Source: Entomomonas sp964395065 (GTDB taxonomy: Bacteria; Pseudomonadota; Gammaproteobacteria; Pseudomonadales; Pseudomonadaceae). From it: a stretch of DNA of 23,679 nt. Each line of letters starts with the position of its first letter. The stretch's first letter is position 1. The DNA lies in contig CAYNAM010000029.1 in assembly GCA_964395065.1 (NCBI GenBank), positions 1 to 23,679 of the forward strand, read 5' to 3'. This document shows, one piece after another, positions 1 through 9,000 of this stretch. The notes beneath the pieces are model-generated. The model worked only from the letters and a program-made list of their open reading frames with translations. It had not been told where the DNA came from and did not search any database. The position numbers were made by a program, and so were the translations under genes.

Positions 1-1067
1 AACGAATACTTAAAACGTCCTTCTCTCAACATAATAGGAACTGATGAAAAAGGTTGAATGAACGTCCGTACAGTACCATCAGCCTCTTTAATAGTGACTT
101 CAAGGTCTCCACTTGCCGCTGTAGGGTACAAGTCATTGATCATAAAGGGTCCAGGAGGAACATAAGACTGCCAAATAATACTACCATTCTGACGAATAGT
201 GATTTGTGCATTACTTTGTGCAATCCCCCTAACAACAGGTGCAAAACCTCGCAGACTTGTAGGCTGCATAGCATCATCGGAGGCTAGCTGAGCTCCTCGA
301 AATGAAAAACTATCAAACATATCGGAAGGGGTATAACTATCACCTATAACCAAACGGCCTTTTATTGACTTAATATCGCGCTCAACATACGTATTAATAT
401 TTTGCCATTTCTCTGTATGGTTAGAATGGCTATAAATACTATAATTTCTTAATCGCCAAGGCCCAATATTTAAGCCGCTACGCAAGTTAAGATATGAGTT
501 ATTCTGATAACCAGAAATTCCATCCGTTTTCGTTGATGCACCAGAATAATTATAATTAGCAAATAATGCACTAATACCGTCATCCCACTGACTCTCTGCC
601 ACTGTGCCTTGCGCCACTCTATGTACATATTGCTGAGGAATGGATATATCTAATCGGTTTTGTTCAAAATTATATTTAGCAAAAGCATCAGGAATTACAG
701 TGCTGATATTTTTTATGATCTCATCATCTGGAATATTCATAAACGCTGGCGTTGCATTAGGCAATACGCCAAATTTAACATAGTCTGCCTTAGATAATGC
801 AGGTAATAACTGATTACCTCCCTCAGCATGACTATAACGCACCCGCTGTTGTATAACATAATTGCTATTTAAGTATATTTCAGACAAATAAGTCCCTTCT
901 GCTTGTCCACCTTTATTAAAAACAGATAAATCAATATACTTATTTTGATCTGACACCCCTTCAATAAGGCTTGGGTCAAAAAAATCTTCGGCCAAATTAA
1001 ATTGGCTGTAAAGCAATGAATAAATGGCTATACTCAGTACAGTACATTTAAAAGTAAACTTTTGCAT
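1..1067 (-). CDS. Outer-membrane fimbrial usher (FimD/PapC family), 3' end cut by window edge
   Basis: Chaperone-usher pilus assembly platform that threads subunits through the outer membrane. About 355 N-terminal residues are visible of a family that is usually 800 or more residues long. The start is ATG at 1067; the codon just before it is a stop in the same frame, so no upstream in-frame start is possible. A hydrophobic signal-like N-terminus is followed by FFDPSLIEG at about residues 29-37, the usual usher mature N-terminal motif. Later come the beta-barrel strands, the RGDxxTPSDxFDSxxFRGxQLxSDDxMxP-type segment (here GDSYTPSDMFDSFSFRG and then QLASDDAMQP), and the plug-domain start GFAPVVRGIAQSNAQITI. 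The phrase PPGPFMINDLYPTAASGDL is also typical. The gene follows the chaperone gene by 44 bp and is presumably in the same operon. No strong Shine-Dalgarno sequence is visible. The rest of the barrel and the C-terminal domains lie outside the window. Confidence 0.95.
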   Translation of the reverse strand, partial: MQKFTFKCTVLSIAIYSLLYSQFNLAEDFFDPSLIEGVSDQNKYIDLSVFNKGGQAEGTYLSEIYLNSNYVIQQRVRYSHAEGGNQLLPALSKADYVKFGVLPNATPAFMNIPDDEIIKNISTVIPDAFAKYNFEQNRLDISIPQQYVHRVAQGTVAESQWDDGISALFANYNYSGASTKTDGISGYQNNSYLNLRSGLNIGPWRLRNYSIYSHSNHTEKWQNINTYVERDIKSIKGRLVIGDSYTPSDMFDSFSFRGAQLASDDAMQPTSLRGFAPVVRGIAQSNAQITIRQNGSIIWQSYVPPGPFMINDLYPTAASGDLEVTIKEADGTVRTFIQPFSSVPIMLREGRFKYS

Positions 1068-1111
1068 TTAAATATCAATTTCTAGATTAACGATCATATT
1101 AATTCATCAGA

Positions 1112-1804
1112 TTATTGGCTAACAGCTATTGCTTTTTCTTCTGGTGTTATCCCACCAAAATCATTAATCGCTTGCCAACTAATTTTTGCACCAGCGCTTA
1201 CATGCTTATCAACAAGCTCTGTCGTAAAAGGTAAAATCATTGGTGGGTCAACAACTTCTGTACCATTCACTTTAAGACTTTTAAGTGAAACACTATAAGG
1301 CGTAGGATTTTTGATGGCTAACTGACCATTTTGTGCTAGAAACTTTAGTTTTTTATAAGCCTCTGCTGGATTGCCTTGTAAATTAGCAGGACGATAAAAC
1401 AATTTGATTTGTGTTTTTACGGCAATAAGTAATACATTTTCCTCTTTACGCTGTGTAGATGGAATTGACTTAATATTTAACCAGTAAACACTTTCTCTAT
1501 CATTAGGTAATGTTTTTCCGTTATATACAACCCTAACAGAATTGTCAGTACCAGCTTCTAAACGAAATAATGGTGGTGTAGTAATAAATAAATCATCTGC
1601 TGCTTTTGTACTTTTAGGATCTTTAGTCACCCATGACTGTATTAAATACACTCTATCGTCAGGATTACTAATATTGATTGAAGCTTGGCTCTTACTGCCA
1701 TCATAAACCAATCTTGTTCCAGCAATTTGTATGCCATTAGCAGCGTATGTGTTTACTAGACCAATTGCTGTCAATACACATGAGAAGATAGTTTTCTTTA
1801 ACAT
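1112..1804 (-). CDS. Periplasmic fimbrial chaperone (PapD/FimC family)
   Basis: Periplasmic chaperone that caps pilus subunits by donor-strand complementation and hands them to the usher. The 230-residue protein has a signal peptide (MLKKTIFSC...VNTYA) and two immunoglobulin-like domains. The two subunit-anchoring positions of the family are present: Arg31 in GTRLVYDGSKSQ and Lys134 in TQIKLFYRP. The preceding alternating hydrophobic stretch ENVLLIAVKTQ is the G1 donor strand. The start at 1804 is preferred because AAGG lies 8 nt upstream. ATG 1810 would leave only 2 nt, and a longer start at 1855 would read through the hairpin at 1817-1846. The length is normal for the family. It lies between the major subunit gene and the usher gene, the usual chaperone-usher order. 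Confidence 0.95.
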   Translation of the reverse strand: MLKKTIFSCVLTAIGLVNTYAANGIQIAGTRLVYDGSKSQASINISNPDDRVYLIQSWVTKDPKSTKAADDLFITTPPLFRLEAGTDNSVRVVYNGKTLPNDRESVYWLNIKSIPSTQRKEENVLLIAVKTQIKLFYRPANLQGNPAEAYKKLKFLAQNGQLAIKNPTPYSVSLKSLKVNGTEVVDPPMILPFTTELVDKHVSAGAKISWQAINDFGGITPEEKAIAVSQ

Positions 1805-1816
1805 ATTCATCACCTT

Positions 1817-1846
1817 GAAAAAGACAGAGCCACCATAGTGGCTCTG
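1817..1846 (-). terminator. Intercistronic hairpin with U-tract (probable partial terminator)
   Basis: Read on the minus strand, CAGAGCCAC and GTGGCTCTG pair perfectly over 9 bp (6 G-C pairs) around a 4-nt TATG loop and are followed by TCTTTTTC. This is the shape of a Rho-independent terminator. It begins 11 nt after the stop of the major subunit gene and ends just before the chaperone ribosome-binding site. Because the chaperone and usher genes have no other obvious promoter, leaky termination or mRNA-end protection is the likely role, raising subunit over chaperone and usher. The structure is seen directly; the function is inferred from the general organisation of fimbrial operons. Confidence 0.75.
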
Positions 1847-1857
1847 GTGTACCATAC

Positions 1858-2379
1858 TTATTTATAAGTAATAGTAAATGTAGTGCTTGCATTAGCAGAA
1901 CCAGCAGTTACACCTGCTGCTGTTGCATAGTATTTTGCAACAAACGTAAGGTCGTTATCGCCTTTAGCTAAAGTTTGTGGAGCAGAGTCTTTTTGAAGAC
2001 CAATTAGCGTTGAGCTATCATTTTCATAGATACCAACACCAACATTAGTTGCTGTTTGACCAGCAGTAAGTGCTAGAATTTGATTATTTGCTTGGGTTGG
2101 CTCACCATCAAAACGAATCGATGCAGAAGTAACTGTATCAGGGCAGCTTGATACTTTAATTGTAAACTTAGTTGCAGCAGCAGTATCTCCAGCAGCTGTA
2201 AACGCTTTTGCCGAAACAGTGCCTAATGTAACATTCTGGCTTGCATTAGCTGTAGTTACTTGACAAGCAGTATCAGTAATAGTACCAATAAAGTTGATAG
2301 TGCCATCTGCAGCAAATGCAGTTGATGCAAAACCTAGAGAAGCCACAACAGTAGCTAATACAGAATTCTTTAATTTCAT
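1858..2379 (-). CDS. Major type 1-like fimbrial subunit (FimA family)
   Basis: Structural pilin of a chaperone-usher fimbria. The start at 2379 gives 173 residues, MKLKNSVLATVV and so on, with a signal peptide ending AFA before ADGTINFIG. GAGG lies 5 nt upstream, which favours this start over the longer frame from 2415. The mature protein carries the family's cysteine pair, Cys39 (DTACQV) and Cys79 (SSCPD), expected to form the N-terminal disulfide. The C-terminus TTFTITYK has the penultimate tyrosine of the beta-zipper used for chaperone recognition. It is rich in Ala, Thr and Gly, as FimA subunits are. It is the first gene of the operon, with a predicted leader of about 180 nt upstream. Other FimA-like subunits or a tip adhesin, if present, are outside the window. 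Confidence 0.95.
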   Translation of the reverse strand: MKLKNSVLATVVASLGFASTAFAADGTINFIGTITDTACQVTTANASQNVTLGTVSAKAFTAAGDTAAATKFTIKVSSCPDTVTSASIRFDGEPTQANNQILALTAGQTATNVGVGIYENDSSTLIGLQKDSAPQTLAKGDNDLTFVAKYYATAAGVTAGSANASTTFTITYK

Positions 2380-2564
2380 GAAAACCTCGATTATAAAAAA
2401 CAGAAACAGACTCACCCCAAATAGATTAAGCCTGCCCTAAACATATAAAACATGATAGTTAATACCGCATTAGTTCTATACCAACTATCGCTTCCAAAGC
2501 AATGAGACAACAGATTAATAAATTATTTTATAACCTTGTATATATCACCACTTTTGCGGTGGCG

Positions 2565-2593
2565 ATTTTATGTGCTCAATTCCACATCTTCAA
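2565..2593 (-). promoter_or_regulatory. Predicted sigma-70-type promoter of the fimbrial operon
   Basis: On the minus strand TTGAAG (2588-2593) and TAAAAT (2565-2570) are separated by exactly 17 bp, matching 4/6 and 5/6 consensus positions. The start of transcription would fall near 2558, giving a leader of about 180 nt before the subunit gene. A perfect CRP-like core is centred about 80 bp upstream of that point. This is prediction from consensus only; promoter-like matches are frequent in AT-rich DNA. Confidence 0.45.
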
Positions 2594-2630
2594 TTATTTT
2601 ATTAGACCATCGGCTAATATATTTTGTTTT

Positions 2631-2646
2631 TGTGACCTTTATCACA
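2631..2646. promoter_or_regulatory. CRP/Vfr-like operator upstream of the fimbrial operon
   Basis: TGTGA-CCTTTA-TCACA: both half-sites of the CRP core match perfectly with the required 6-bp spacer. The centre is at 2638.5, about -80 relative to the predicted fimbrial transcription start. That is within about 2 bp of a position used by class I CRP activation, on the same face of the helix. The flanks (TTT before, CTTT after) are less symmetrical than those of the second site. Confidence 0.6.
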
Positions 2647-3283
2647 CTTTATTTCACTTACAATTTACTTATCTCAACTATCTATAAAAAAAGTAGGATC
2701 AAACAATTCTAAAATCAAGTACAAAACTCAGCCCCCAAGTATTAAATATGGATATCCAAACAGGATAAAATTCTATAAGATACTGTTAAATCACACACTA
2801 ATAACAAGTAACCAATAACATTCCAGGTTGAGATCTTATTTTATGCATCATTACATCTAGCAGGATTACTCTTTTTTTCTACTGATATAACCTTGAAATT
2901 GTCAAAACTCAAATTTTTACACTACCAGACCTCATAGAAATAGCTACCACAGCGCTCAAGAAAACATTTTAATATCTACACTTGTTAGTTACTAAATAAC
3001 TAGCATTACTCTTTATCAATAGATCTGTATGATTAGACCTCTCTGTTTTAGAACGATTTATCGACGGCATAGCCTCCCATATTTTTCCACAGAAAATACT
3101 TTGATCACTCACTTAAAACTGTCATTAAATACAGCAAACTATTTAAAATAATGCCGCAGTATTAAACATTAATGTCATCTATACATTTATAACTCACAGG
3201 CTTAATACTTTAACTTCCATATTGGTTTAGTGCAGATTACCTCATGTATCTAAGACCTTTTAAAAACCAGACTATATAGTTGT

Positions 3284-3303
3284 ATTGTGAAACAAATCAC
3301 AAT
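3284..3303. promoter_or_regulatory. CRP/Vfr-like operator upstream of the minor pilin operon
   Basis: ATTGTGA-AACAAA-TCACAAT is a perfect 7-bp palindrome with 6-bp spacer and contains the full TGTGA-N6-TCACA core. It lies 141 bp before the fimT start and about 52 bp upstream of the start predicted from the TATAAT at 3334-3339. Vfr is the CRP homologue that activates type IV pilus and virulence genes in Pseudomonas, so activation of this operon is a reasonable inference. Confidence 0.7.
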
Positions 3304-3333
3304 TAAAATTTCATCATATCTAATTTTTTTATA

Positions 3334-3339
3334 TATAAT
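3334..3339 (+). promoter_or_regulatory. Predicted -10 element of the minor pilin operon
   Basis: A perfect TATAAT lies 105 bp before the fimT start. No recognisable -35 hexamer stands 16-18 bp upstream, which would suit an activator-dependent promoter with the CRP-like site at 3284-3303. The implied spacing, about -52, is between the usual helical positions. The true start may therefore be one of the other AT-rich -10-like sequences at 3352-3362. Confidence 0.4.
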
Positions 3340-3444
3340 CGCCCCATTGAATTAAATATATAGATATAAAGAAATGTCATATAGCTGACCGCTTATAAAG
3401 GACTTTACTTTGTTCTATTAAACTTATTAAGTGCAGAATGTAAA

Positions 3445-4020
3445 ATGTTTAATAATAGAGAACAAGGCTTTACCATAACGGAACTACTTATAACCTTAAC
3501 CATATTAGCCATTATTGTTACGCTAGCTGTATCATCATTACTTTGGATTAAAAAGTACAGTACGAATAGCTTTTATAATGATGCAAAAGGTTTTATTGCT
3601 TATGTACGTAATAAAGCGATATTAACGGAACGCTACCTCTGCGTTGCGAAGGCGTCAGACACTAAAGGACAATATTTAAAAGAGCTTTATCTAAAAGAAC
3701 AACCTTCAACTGATGAGACCACTGTTAAAACAAACCAAATTTTAAGACTACAAAGTAATCAGGACATTTCTAGTGATGCATCAACAACTAACAGCTCATT
3801 AGTTTGCTTTTATCCAAATGGTTTTATTTTAAGTGGTGACAATATCACGCCTAAAAGTAGCTCATTAAGTGACATTATGACAGTCAATACTAAAAAATAT
3901 TATAAAGTATTCGATTACTCTGAAATAGATTATGTCAAATTTTCTATCACACTAAACGATGTAGTTGATACCAAATCTTTTTGCTTGGGTAAAGGTGGGG
4001 AGTTTAAACAATGTCAGTAA
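3445..4020 (+). CDS. fimT: Minor type IV prepilin, FimT/FimU (GspH-like)
   Basis: Low-abundance pilin that helps prime type IV pilus assembly at the inner membrane. The short leader MFNNREQG ends in the prepilin peptidase site (cleavage after Gly8). The mature protein starts FTITELLITLTILAI, with the conserved Glu at position 5 in a hydrophobic helix. The remainder is a soluble GspH-like beta domain with a C-terminal cysteine pair (FCLGKGGEFKQC). Length, 191 residues, suits FimT/FimU. It is first in the operon fimT-pilV-pilW-pilX-pilY1-pilE and its end overlaps pilV by 10 nt. The FimT versus FimU distinction cannot be settled from sequence alone. No strong Shine-Dalgarno sequence precedes it. 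Confidence 0.88.
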   Translation: MFNNREQGFTITELLITLTILAIIVTLAVSSLLWIKKYSTNSFYNDAKGFIAYVRNKAILTERYLCVAKASDTKGQYLKELYLKEQPSTDETTVKTNQILRLQSNQDISSDASTTNSSLVCFYPNGFILSGDNITPKSSSLSDIMTVNTKKYYKVFDYSEIDYVKFSITLNDVVDTKSFCLGKGGEFKQCQ

Positions 4021-4610
4021 AACATCTCAATAATTTTATAAGACATCGCCATGAAAAAGGATTTACATTAATTGAAGTATTAGTGACATTGGTTATTATC
4101 TCGATCAGTGTTGTTGCTCTAGCTATTTTACAATTAAAAAATAATGCACGAGTTACTCAAGCCTCTCAGTCGTATTTAGCTGAGCAGTTTATTAGTAGTT
4201 TATTTACAGAGATTTCAACCTCTAACTACAGTTGGTACTCTAGCCAAGCATTACGCAGTGACTCACCATTCTACAAAGCGGCTAATGATAGTTTTCCCTC
4301 TATTGATTCGGCCTGTAATCCTCAAACAAACAATAGTTCGGAGTTAGCAACCGCATTTCTCAGTTGTTGGTCTTCAAAAATCTCTAAGACAATGGATGTT
4401 GATGACACATTGCTAAAAAAATACTATTTTATCTGTCAGAGCAATAATGGTGAAACTTGTACAAGTTCAGGCTCTTTAGTACTAGCTCAAATGGCTTGGT
4501 ATAGTAAAGAGTGCGATACTTTATCTAGCAAATCCTATACCAGTATAAATAGTTGCGCAACTGATGCAACAACTGGAATAAGACTTTTTAAGGCGGCAAT
4601 ACAACCATGA
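4011..4610 (+). CDS. pilV: Minor type IV prepilin PilV (GspI-like)
   Basis: Component of the minor pilin complex that primes pilus assembly and carries PilY1. A longish 17-residue leader (MSVKHLNNFIRHRHEKG) precedes the cleavage site. The mature N-terminus FTLIEVLVTLVIISISVVAL has Phe1 and Glu5 and the hydrophobic assembly helix. The following Ala-rich stretch LQLKNNARVTQASQSYLAEQ is typical of PilV. The soluble part has several cysteines. 199 residues. The start lies within the end of fimT (10-nt overlap) and the stop overlaps pilW by ATGA, so the genes are probably translationally coupled. Confidence 0.88.
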   Translation: MSVKHLNNFIRHRHEKGFTLIEVLVTLVIISISVVALAILQLKNNARVTQASQSYLAEQFISSLFTEISTSNYSWYSSQALRSDSPFYKAANDSFPSIDSACNPQTNNSSELATAFLSCWSSKISKTMDVDDTLLKKYYFICQSNNGETCTSSGSLVLAQMAWYSKECDTLSSKSYTSINSCATDATTGIRLFKAAIQP

Positions 4611-5443
4611 AAACAAGAATAAAAAAACAATATGGATTTTCGCTAATAGAGCTAATGGTTTCTGTGACTATTGCTATGTTTTTATTACTAATGCTAAGCG
4701 ATTTTTTTATCAGTATCTTTAAAAGCTCTAAAATATCTGAAGCTAAAATGAATAATGAGAAAGAAATTGAGTTTATTCTAGGTAAAATAAAAAACAGTTT
4801 AAAATGGACTGGCTATGTGCCTGCGGAAACATTAGGCGATACAACAGCTGGAGAGTCGTTACTCTCTGACATAGCATTTGATGATCCCGAAGCTATATTT
4901 CCTATGTCAAACTTAAATGGCTGTAATTTTAGTGCTGGAAGCTCGATAACTATAAGTACTGACAATAAAACATTATGTATTCGTAACTACTTACCCCCTA
5001 CATCAAATAGCAGTATTTATAATGATGTCAATAATGGTAAACCAAACTGGACTTCAAATAGTAGTAAGGCAGAGATACAAGGCATTTTAAGTTGTAGTGG
5101 ATATTTCTATTTTTCATCTATTTTTAATAGTTTTGAAAAAGAAGTGATGCTAATTACAAAGATCACAGCCAATCCGAATGGTCAATTAACTTGCAACTCT
5201 TTTATCGAAAGCAATCCAAGTGATATTAAAAGCTACACGGCTGACTCGGAAGTATTTATCGACTCATTAAATTTTACTAGCACTAAAAACTCTGTATCAC
5301 TAAGTTTAACTGTGAGTTCTGGAAAAGAGGTTTTACAACAAAGTTGTAGCTACCCAAACCCATTAAATACACTGGAAAAGCTTTCAACAAACAGTAAAAA
5401 ACTTTGCACGACAATTAATAAAACATTTGGGTTAATAAAATGA
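4607..5443 (+). CDS. pilW: Minor type IV prepilin PilW (GspJ-like)
   Basis: Minor pilin of the priming complex. The leader MKTRIKKQYG is cut after Gly10; the mature N-terminus FSLIELMVSVTIAMFLLLML retains Phe1 and Glu5. The length, 278 residues, and the position after pilV fit PilW. A large Ser/Asn-rich soluble domain with several cysteines follows the helix. ATGA overlaps link it to pilV upstream and pilX downstream, indicating translational coupling through the whole operon. Confidence 0.87.
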   Translation: MKTRIKKQYGFSLIELMVSVTIAMFLLLMLSDFFISIFKSSKISEAKMNNEKEIEFILGKIKNSLKWTGYVPAETLGDTTAGESLLSDIAFDDPEAIFPMSNLNGCNFSAGSSITISTDNKTLCIRNYLPPTSNSSIYNDVNNGKPNWTSNSSKAEIQGILSCSGYFYFSSIFNSFEKEVMLITKITANPNGQLTCNSFIESNPSDIKSYTADSEVFIDSLNFTSTKNSVSLSLTVSSGKEVLQQSCSYPNPLNTLEKLSTNSKKLCTTINKTFGLIK

Positions 5444-6009
5444 GAAAACAACAACAAGGCAGTACGTTATTTGTTGCACTTGTCATATTGGCTGTCTTAT
5501 TAATATTCTGTTTAACAGCTATTAAAAGTCAATTACTAAGTTCTAACTATAATACTTCTGTTCAGTACAATATTTTATCAGAAAATGCTTCTGTTTCAGC
5601 CATTAATGAGGCTTTTCAGGCTGCTTATAATAAAACAATAGAAATTAGTGATAATGACGACTGCTATAAAGGTGCAGTGACAGAAAATAAAGTTCTCGCC
5701 TGCCCTATTACGCCAAAATATGCATTACCCAGTCCAACAACAGGAAGTAACAGCATCGTTCGTAATGCTCGTCATTACGGTTTAGGGTCTAATGCTATTG
5801 GCTACTTATCTGAACAACCTAGATGGTACATTGTGGCTGGTTGTAACACAGAAGGCTATAGCACATCGGGTATCAATAGTTGTGATAATAAGGGAATTGG
5901 TGATTATTTAGTAAAAATGTTTTCTGTTGGTACACATCCTAATACGGATACGCAACAAAACGACTTTGGATATATATACACTGTAGAGTATGCTTATGTA
6001 CGGAAATAA
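5440..6009 (+). CDS. pilX: Minor type IV prepilin PilX (GspK-like)
   Basis: Minor pilin proposed to cap the tip complex, like GspK in type II secretion. The leader MRKQQQG is followed by STLFVALVILAVLLIFCL. The residue at mature position 5 is Val rather than Glu, a feature shared with PilX/GspK tip subunits and consistent with a position at the tip without a subunit above it. 189 residues. It starts in an ATGA overlap with pilW. Its last 20 nt overlap the start of pilY1, so translation of PilY1 is likely coupled to it. Confidence 0.85.
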   Translation: MRKQQQGSTLFVALVILAVLLIFCLTAIKSQLLSSNYNTSVQYNILSENASVSAINEAFQAAYNKTIEISDNDDCYKGAVTENKVLACPITPKYALPSPTTGSNSIVRNARHYGLGSNAIGYLSEQPRWYIVAGCNTEGYSTSGINSCDNKGIGDYLVKMFSVGTHPNTDTQQNDFGYIYTVEYAYVRK

Positions 6010-9000
6010 ACTTTATAATAAATTAGCTGTTGGGATTATCGTGTGCTCTTTAGGGTATAGTTACCTTTCTATTGCTGCGCAACCTTCACAAACACCATTA
6101 TCAATTAAATCAACTGTCCCCATGAATTTAATTATCACCATTGATGATACATTAAATATGGGATATACCCATTCGCCTGAAGGTCAGGAAACATGGGACC
6201 CTAATTATAACTTAGCCTCACCAGACTATAATGGACTATTTTATAATCCTGATTATGAGTATAAAGTTCCTCCCCGCTTTATCATGGATAATGGCGTCTT
6301 AAAAAGAACCAGCTACCCAGAGTTTAGTTTCTCTAGAGCAACAGTTGATGGTTATTTATATAACGCTATTTTCAATCAAAGTCGAAGAACAGATTATAGT
6401 GCTGTCGGTGCTTGGGATTTAAATAAAGTAGTCCCACGTGGTTGGGATGAAACAGCCTTTCAATATTGGAATTTAAATAACAGTACAACTAATAGCCATT
6501 ATTATCGTTGGAATCCTAACGCAGGCTGTGGCTCAGATCCTCGATTATCAACTGATAAAAGTTTAATAGGTACTAAGAAACAATGTTGGATTGATGGCGG
6601 AAGAATAACCTCTGCGAAAGAACAACAGAACTACTCAAATTGGTTAGCTTACTATGCATCAAGGATGAATCGTGTAAAAACGATATTAGCCTTTGTGATG
6701 GCAGATCTTGATGAGGATGTTAGGGTAACTTGGCAATCAGTTCAAGGATGCTACTCAACAGAGTTCAATGCAAATGATAATAAAAATGGCTATACTCGAA
6801 GCAATGGTCAGCCCTATCGTTGCTATGGTGTTAGTCAAACATTGGCTCCTTTCAAAGGAAAACATAAAGCTGATTTCTACACTTTTTTACATGGCCTAAT
6901 GAAACAAGATGGTGAATTTAACCCCCATCGGGCAGCGATGAAACGCGTAAACGACTACATCAAAACTAAAGGTGCTTGGAGTCCTTACCGTGAAGAAGTC
7001 GGTAATATAAATAGTAAAGAGTATGGATGCCGACCTACTGTACACCTCATTGCTACGCATGGAAAATTTGGTCAAGCAGAGGATAATATTTTATTTAGTA
7101 ACGCGCGCTCTAGTGCTAATCAAGATTTCCGTAATGATGTTCGCTTTAAAGCAGGTATAACATCAAAAATCGTTAATAAGACCTATACACTTCCTGATGG
7201 TAAGATTTATACACCTAGAGCGCCGTATAAAGATGATGTTCAAAAGGAAAAATATGCAAAAACTCTATCAGATTATGCATTTGAGGGCTGGGCTGTTGAT
7301 GCTAGACCAGACCTACCTAATAATCTGGCGCCTATCTACCGTGATGATGCAAGCAGTGACGATGAAAATTATTGGAATCCAAAAAATGATCCAGCCACAT
7401 GGCAACATGTTAATACCTATGTATTAAGTGTTGGAGGGATGAAGAAAAAATCAGCAGCCTATAATTTAAATTGGGACCAAGGAACATACAATGGTTCATA
7501 TCAAGACCTATTAAAAGGCATTATAAGCTGGCCTGTAACACCAGGGGCTTATGGCTGGTGTGTTGCCTTCCGGGTCGGTGCAGCCTATGGTGGTTGTGAC
7601 AATGTCAAAGGAGCCATTGCTAATCTTGATGACTGGGGAACTGCTCAAACGATCGTAGATAGCTGGCATGCTGCTTTAAATGGTAGAGGTCAGATATACA
7701 ATGCTGAAGATATTTATAAATGGGATAATAATCTATTAATATGGGATAAAATACGCAATGACATCATGATGTCAGGTGCTTTACCTAGCGAAACCACTAC
7801 TATTACTGTATCCAGTGACAGCTCCATTGCTGATGATAAAGCCTATTACTATGAAACAAAGTTTGACTCACTTCGTTGGATAGGCATGATCACTCAATAC
7901 CAATATGACAATGATGGCAATAAAATAAACGCTATAAGCTTCCATGACAAACTTAAGTCAAGTAATAGCTCACAAGGCCCAAGTAGAACAATCTATATCA
8001 ATACAGGTTTTGACTCAGTCCAAGGAAAAATGGTTGAGTTTACCACTGCTAACTACAAGCAATTCGCAAAACAACAGAAAGAGGATTTGCAACGTTCTCT
8101 TGATATACCCAACGCTCCTACAGGAGAAGAGCTAGGTAAGTTACGTTTAGAATGGTTAAGAGGTAGCTCAGCAAATGAAGGTACATTATTTAGAGAACGT
8201 TATAAAGGCTATTTATTGGGGGATATTGTAAACAATACACCAATGGCTATAAAACCACCGCAAGGTAATGCTTATTATATGAATAGCCGCGGCGAAAACT
8301 ACTATCAATTTAAAGAGGCTCAAGCACAAAGACCTACTTATGTTTACGTAGGCGCTAATGATGGTATGTTGCATGCTTTTGACCAACAAGGTAATGAAAA
8401 GTGGGCATTTATTCCTGCTGGAGTGACAGGTAAACTTAATTTATTATCTGATAATGATTACAGTGCTGCCAATAAGCAAACCACTAGCAACTCCTCTAAA
8501 CATCGTTTTTTTGTTGACGGCCCCTTAGTGACAGATGATGTTTACTTTGATAACGCATGGCATACAGTTTTAGTCGGTACATTGGGACGTGGCGGTCAAG
8601 GTCTTTTTGCATTAGATGTCACAAACCCAAACCAACCTAAACTACTGTGGGAATACGGCGACTTTAACAGTGATGTTGCTTCAAAAGCATTCCCCAATAG
8701 CAAAGTTCCAGGCTATATCCTTTCTGCGCCTATCATCGGCCCCTTGTATAATGGGGAAGCCGTAACAGATCATGTCATTTTTGGTAATGGATACGGCCCC
8801 ACCTCAACAACAGAAAATAATGAGCCGGTCTATACAAAAGGCAGTACCATTGCAATCGAAATAGCAACGGGCAAACTAGCAAGTGCCATTGGGCCTGTAG
8901 CATCGCCTAACAGTGAAGACCTAGGTTTCTCTGGCGTGGTTGGAATGAAAAGCAATAAGACAGATTATGGTCACTTTGGAATAGAAAGAAACACCTTATA

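Larger units (their letters stand above)
2380..3444. other. 1.07-kb divergent intergenic control region without genes
   Basis: This stretch separates the leftward fimbrial operon from the rightward minor pilin operon. It contains the predicted promoters and two CRP-like sites listed separately. Between about 2700 and 3280 I found no convincing reading frame: all six frames are broken by stops, and the fragments resemble no family I recognise. I also saw no tRNA, no insertion-sequence ends and no clear direct repeats. The length is large for two divergent promoters, so an unrecognised small RNA or a decayed gene cannot be excluded. A start-stop pair (ATG TAA, 3438-3443) sits immediately before the fimT start. 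Confidence 0.7.

Noticed and set aside
54..287. 77-codon plus-strand frame
   Set aside because: It lies wholly inside the usher gene on the opposite strand, whose frame has strong family motifs; it has no recognisable protein features.
2544..2566. Hairpin ATCACCAC / GTGGCGAT followed by TTTTA, terminator-like
   Set aside because: No gene ends upstream on the plus strand, and the predicted minus-strand transcript begins inside its loop, so an RNA role is unlikely.
2502..2687. 61-codon plus-strand frame in the divergent region
   Set aside because: No ribosome-binding site, no family resemblance, and it overlaps the predicted fimbrial promoter and CRP-like site.
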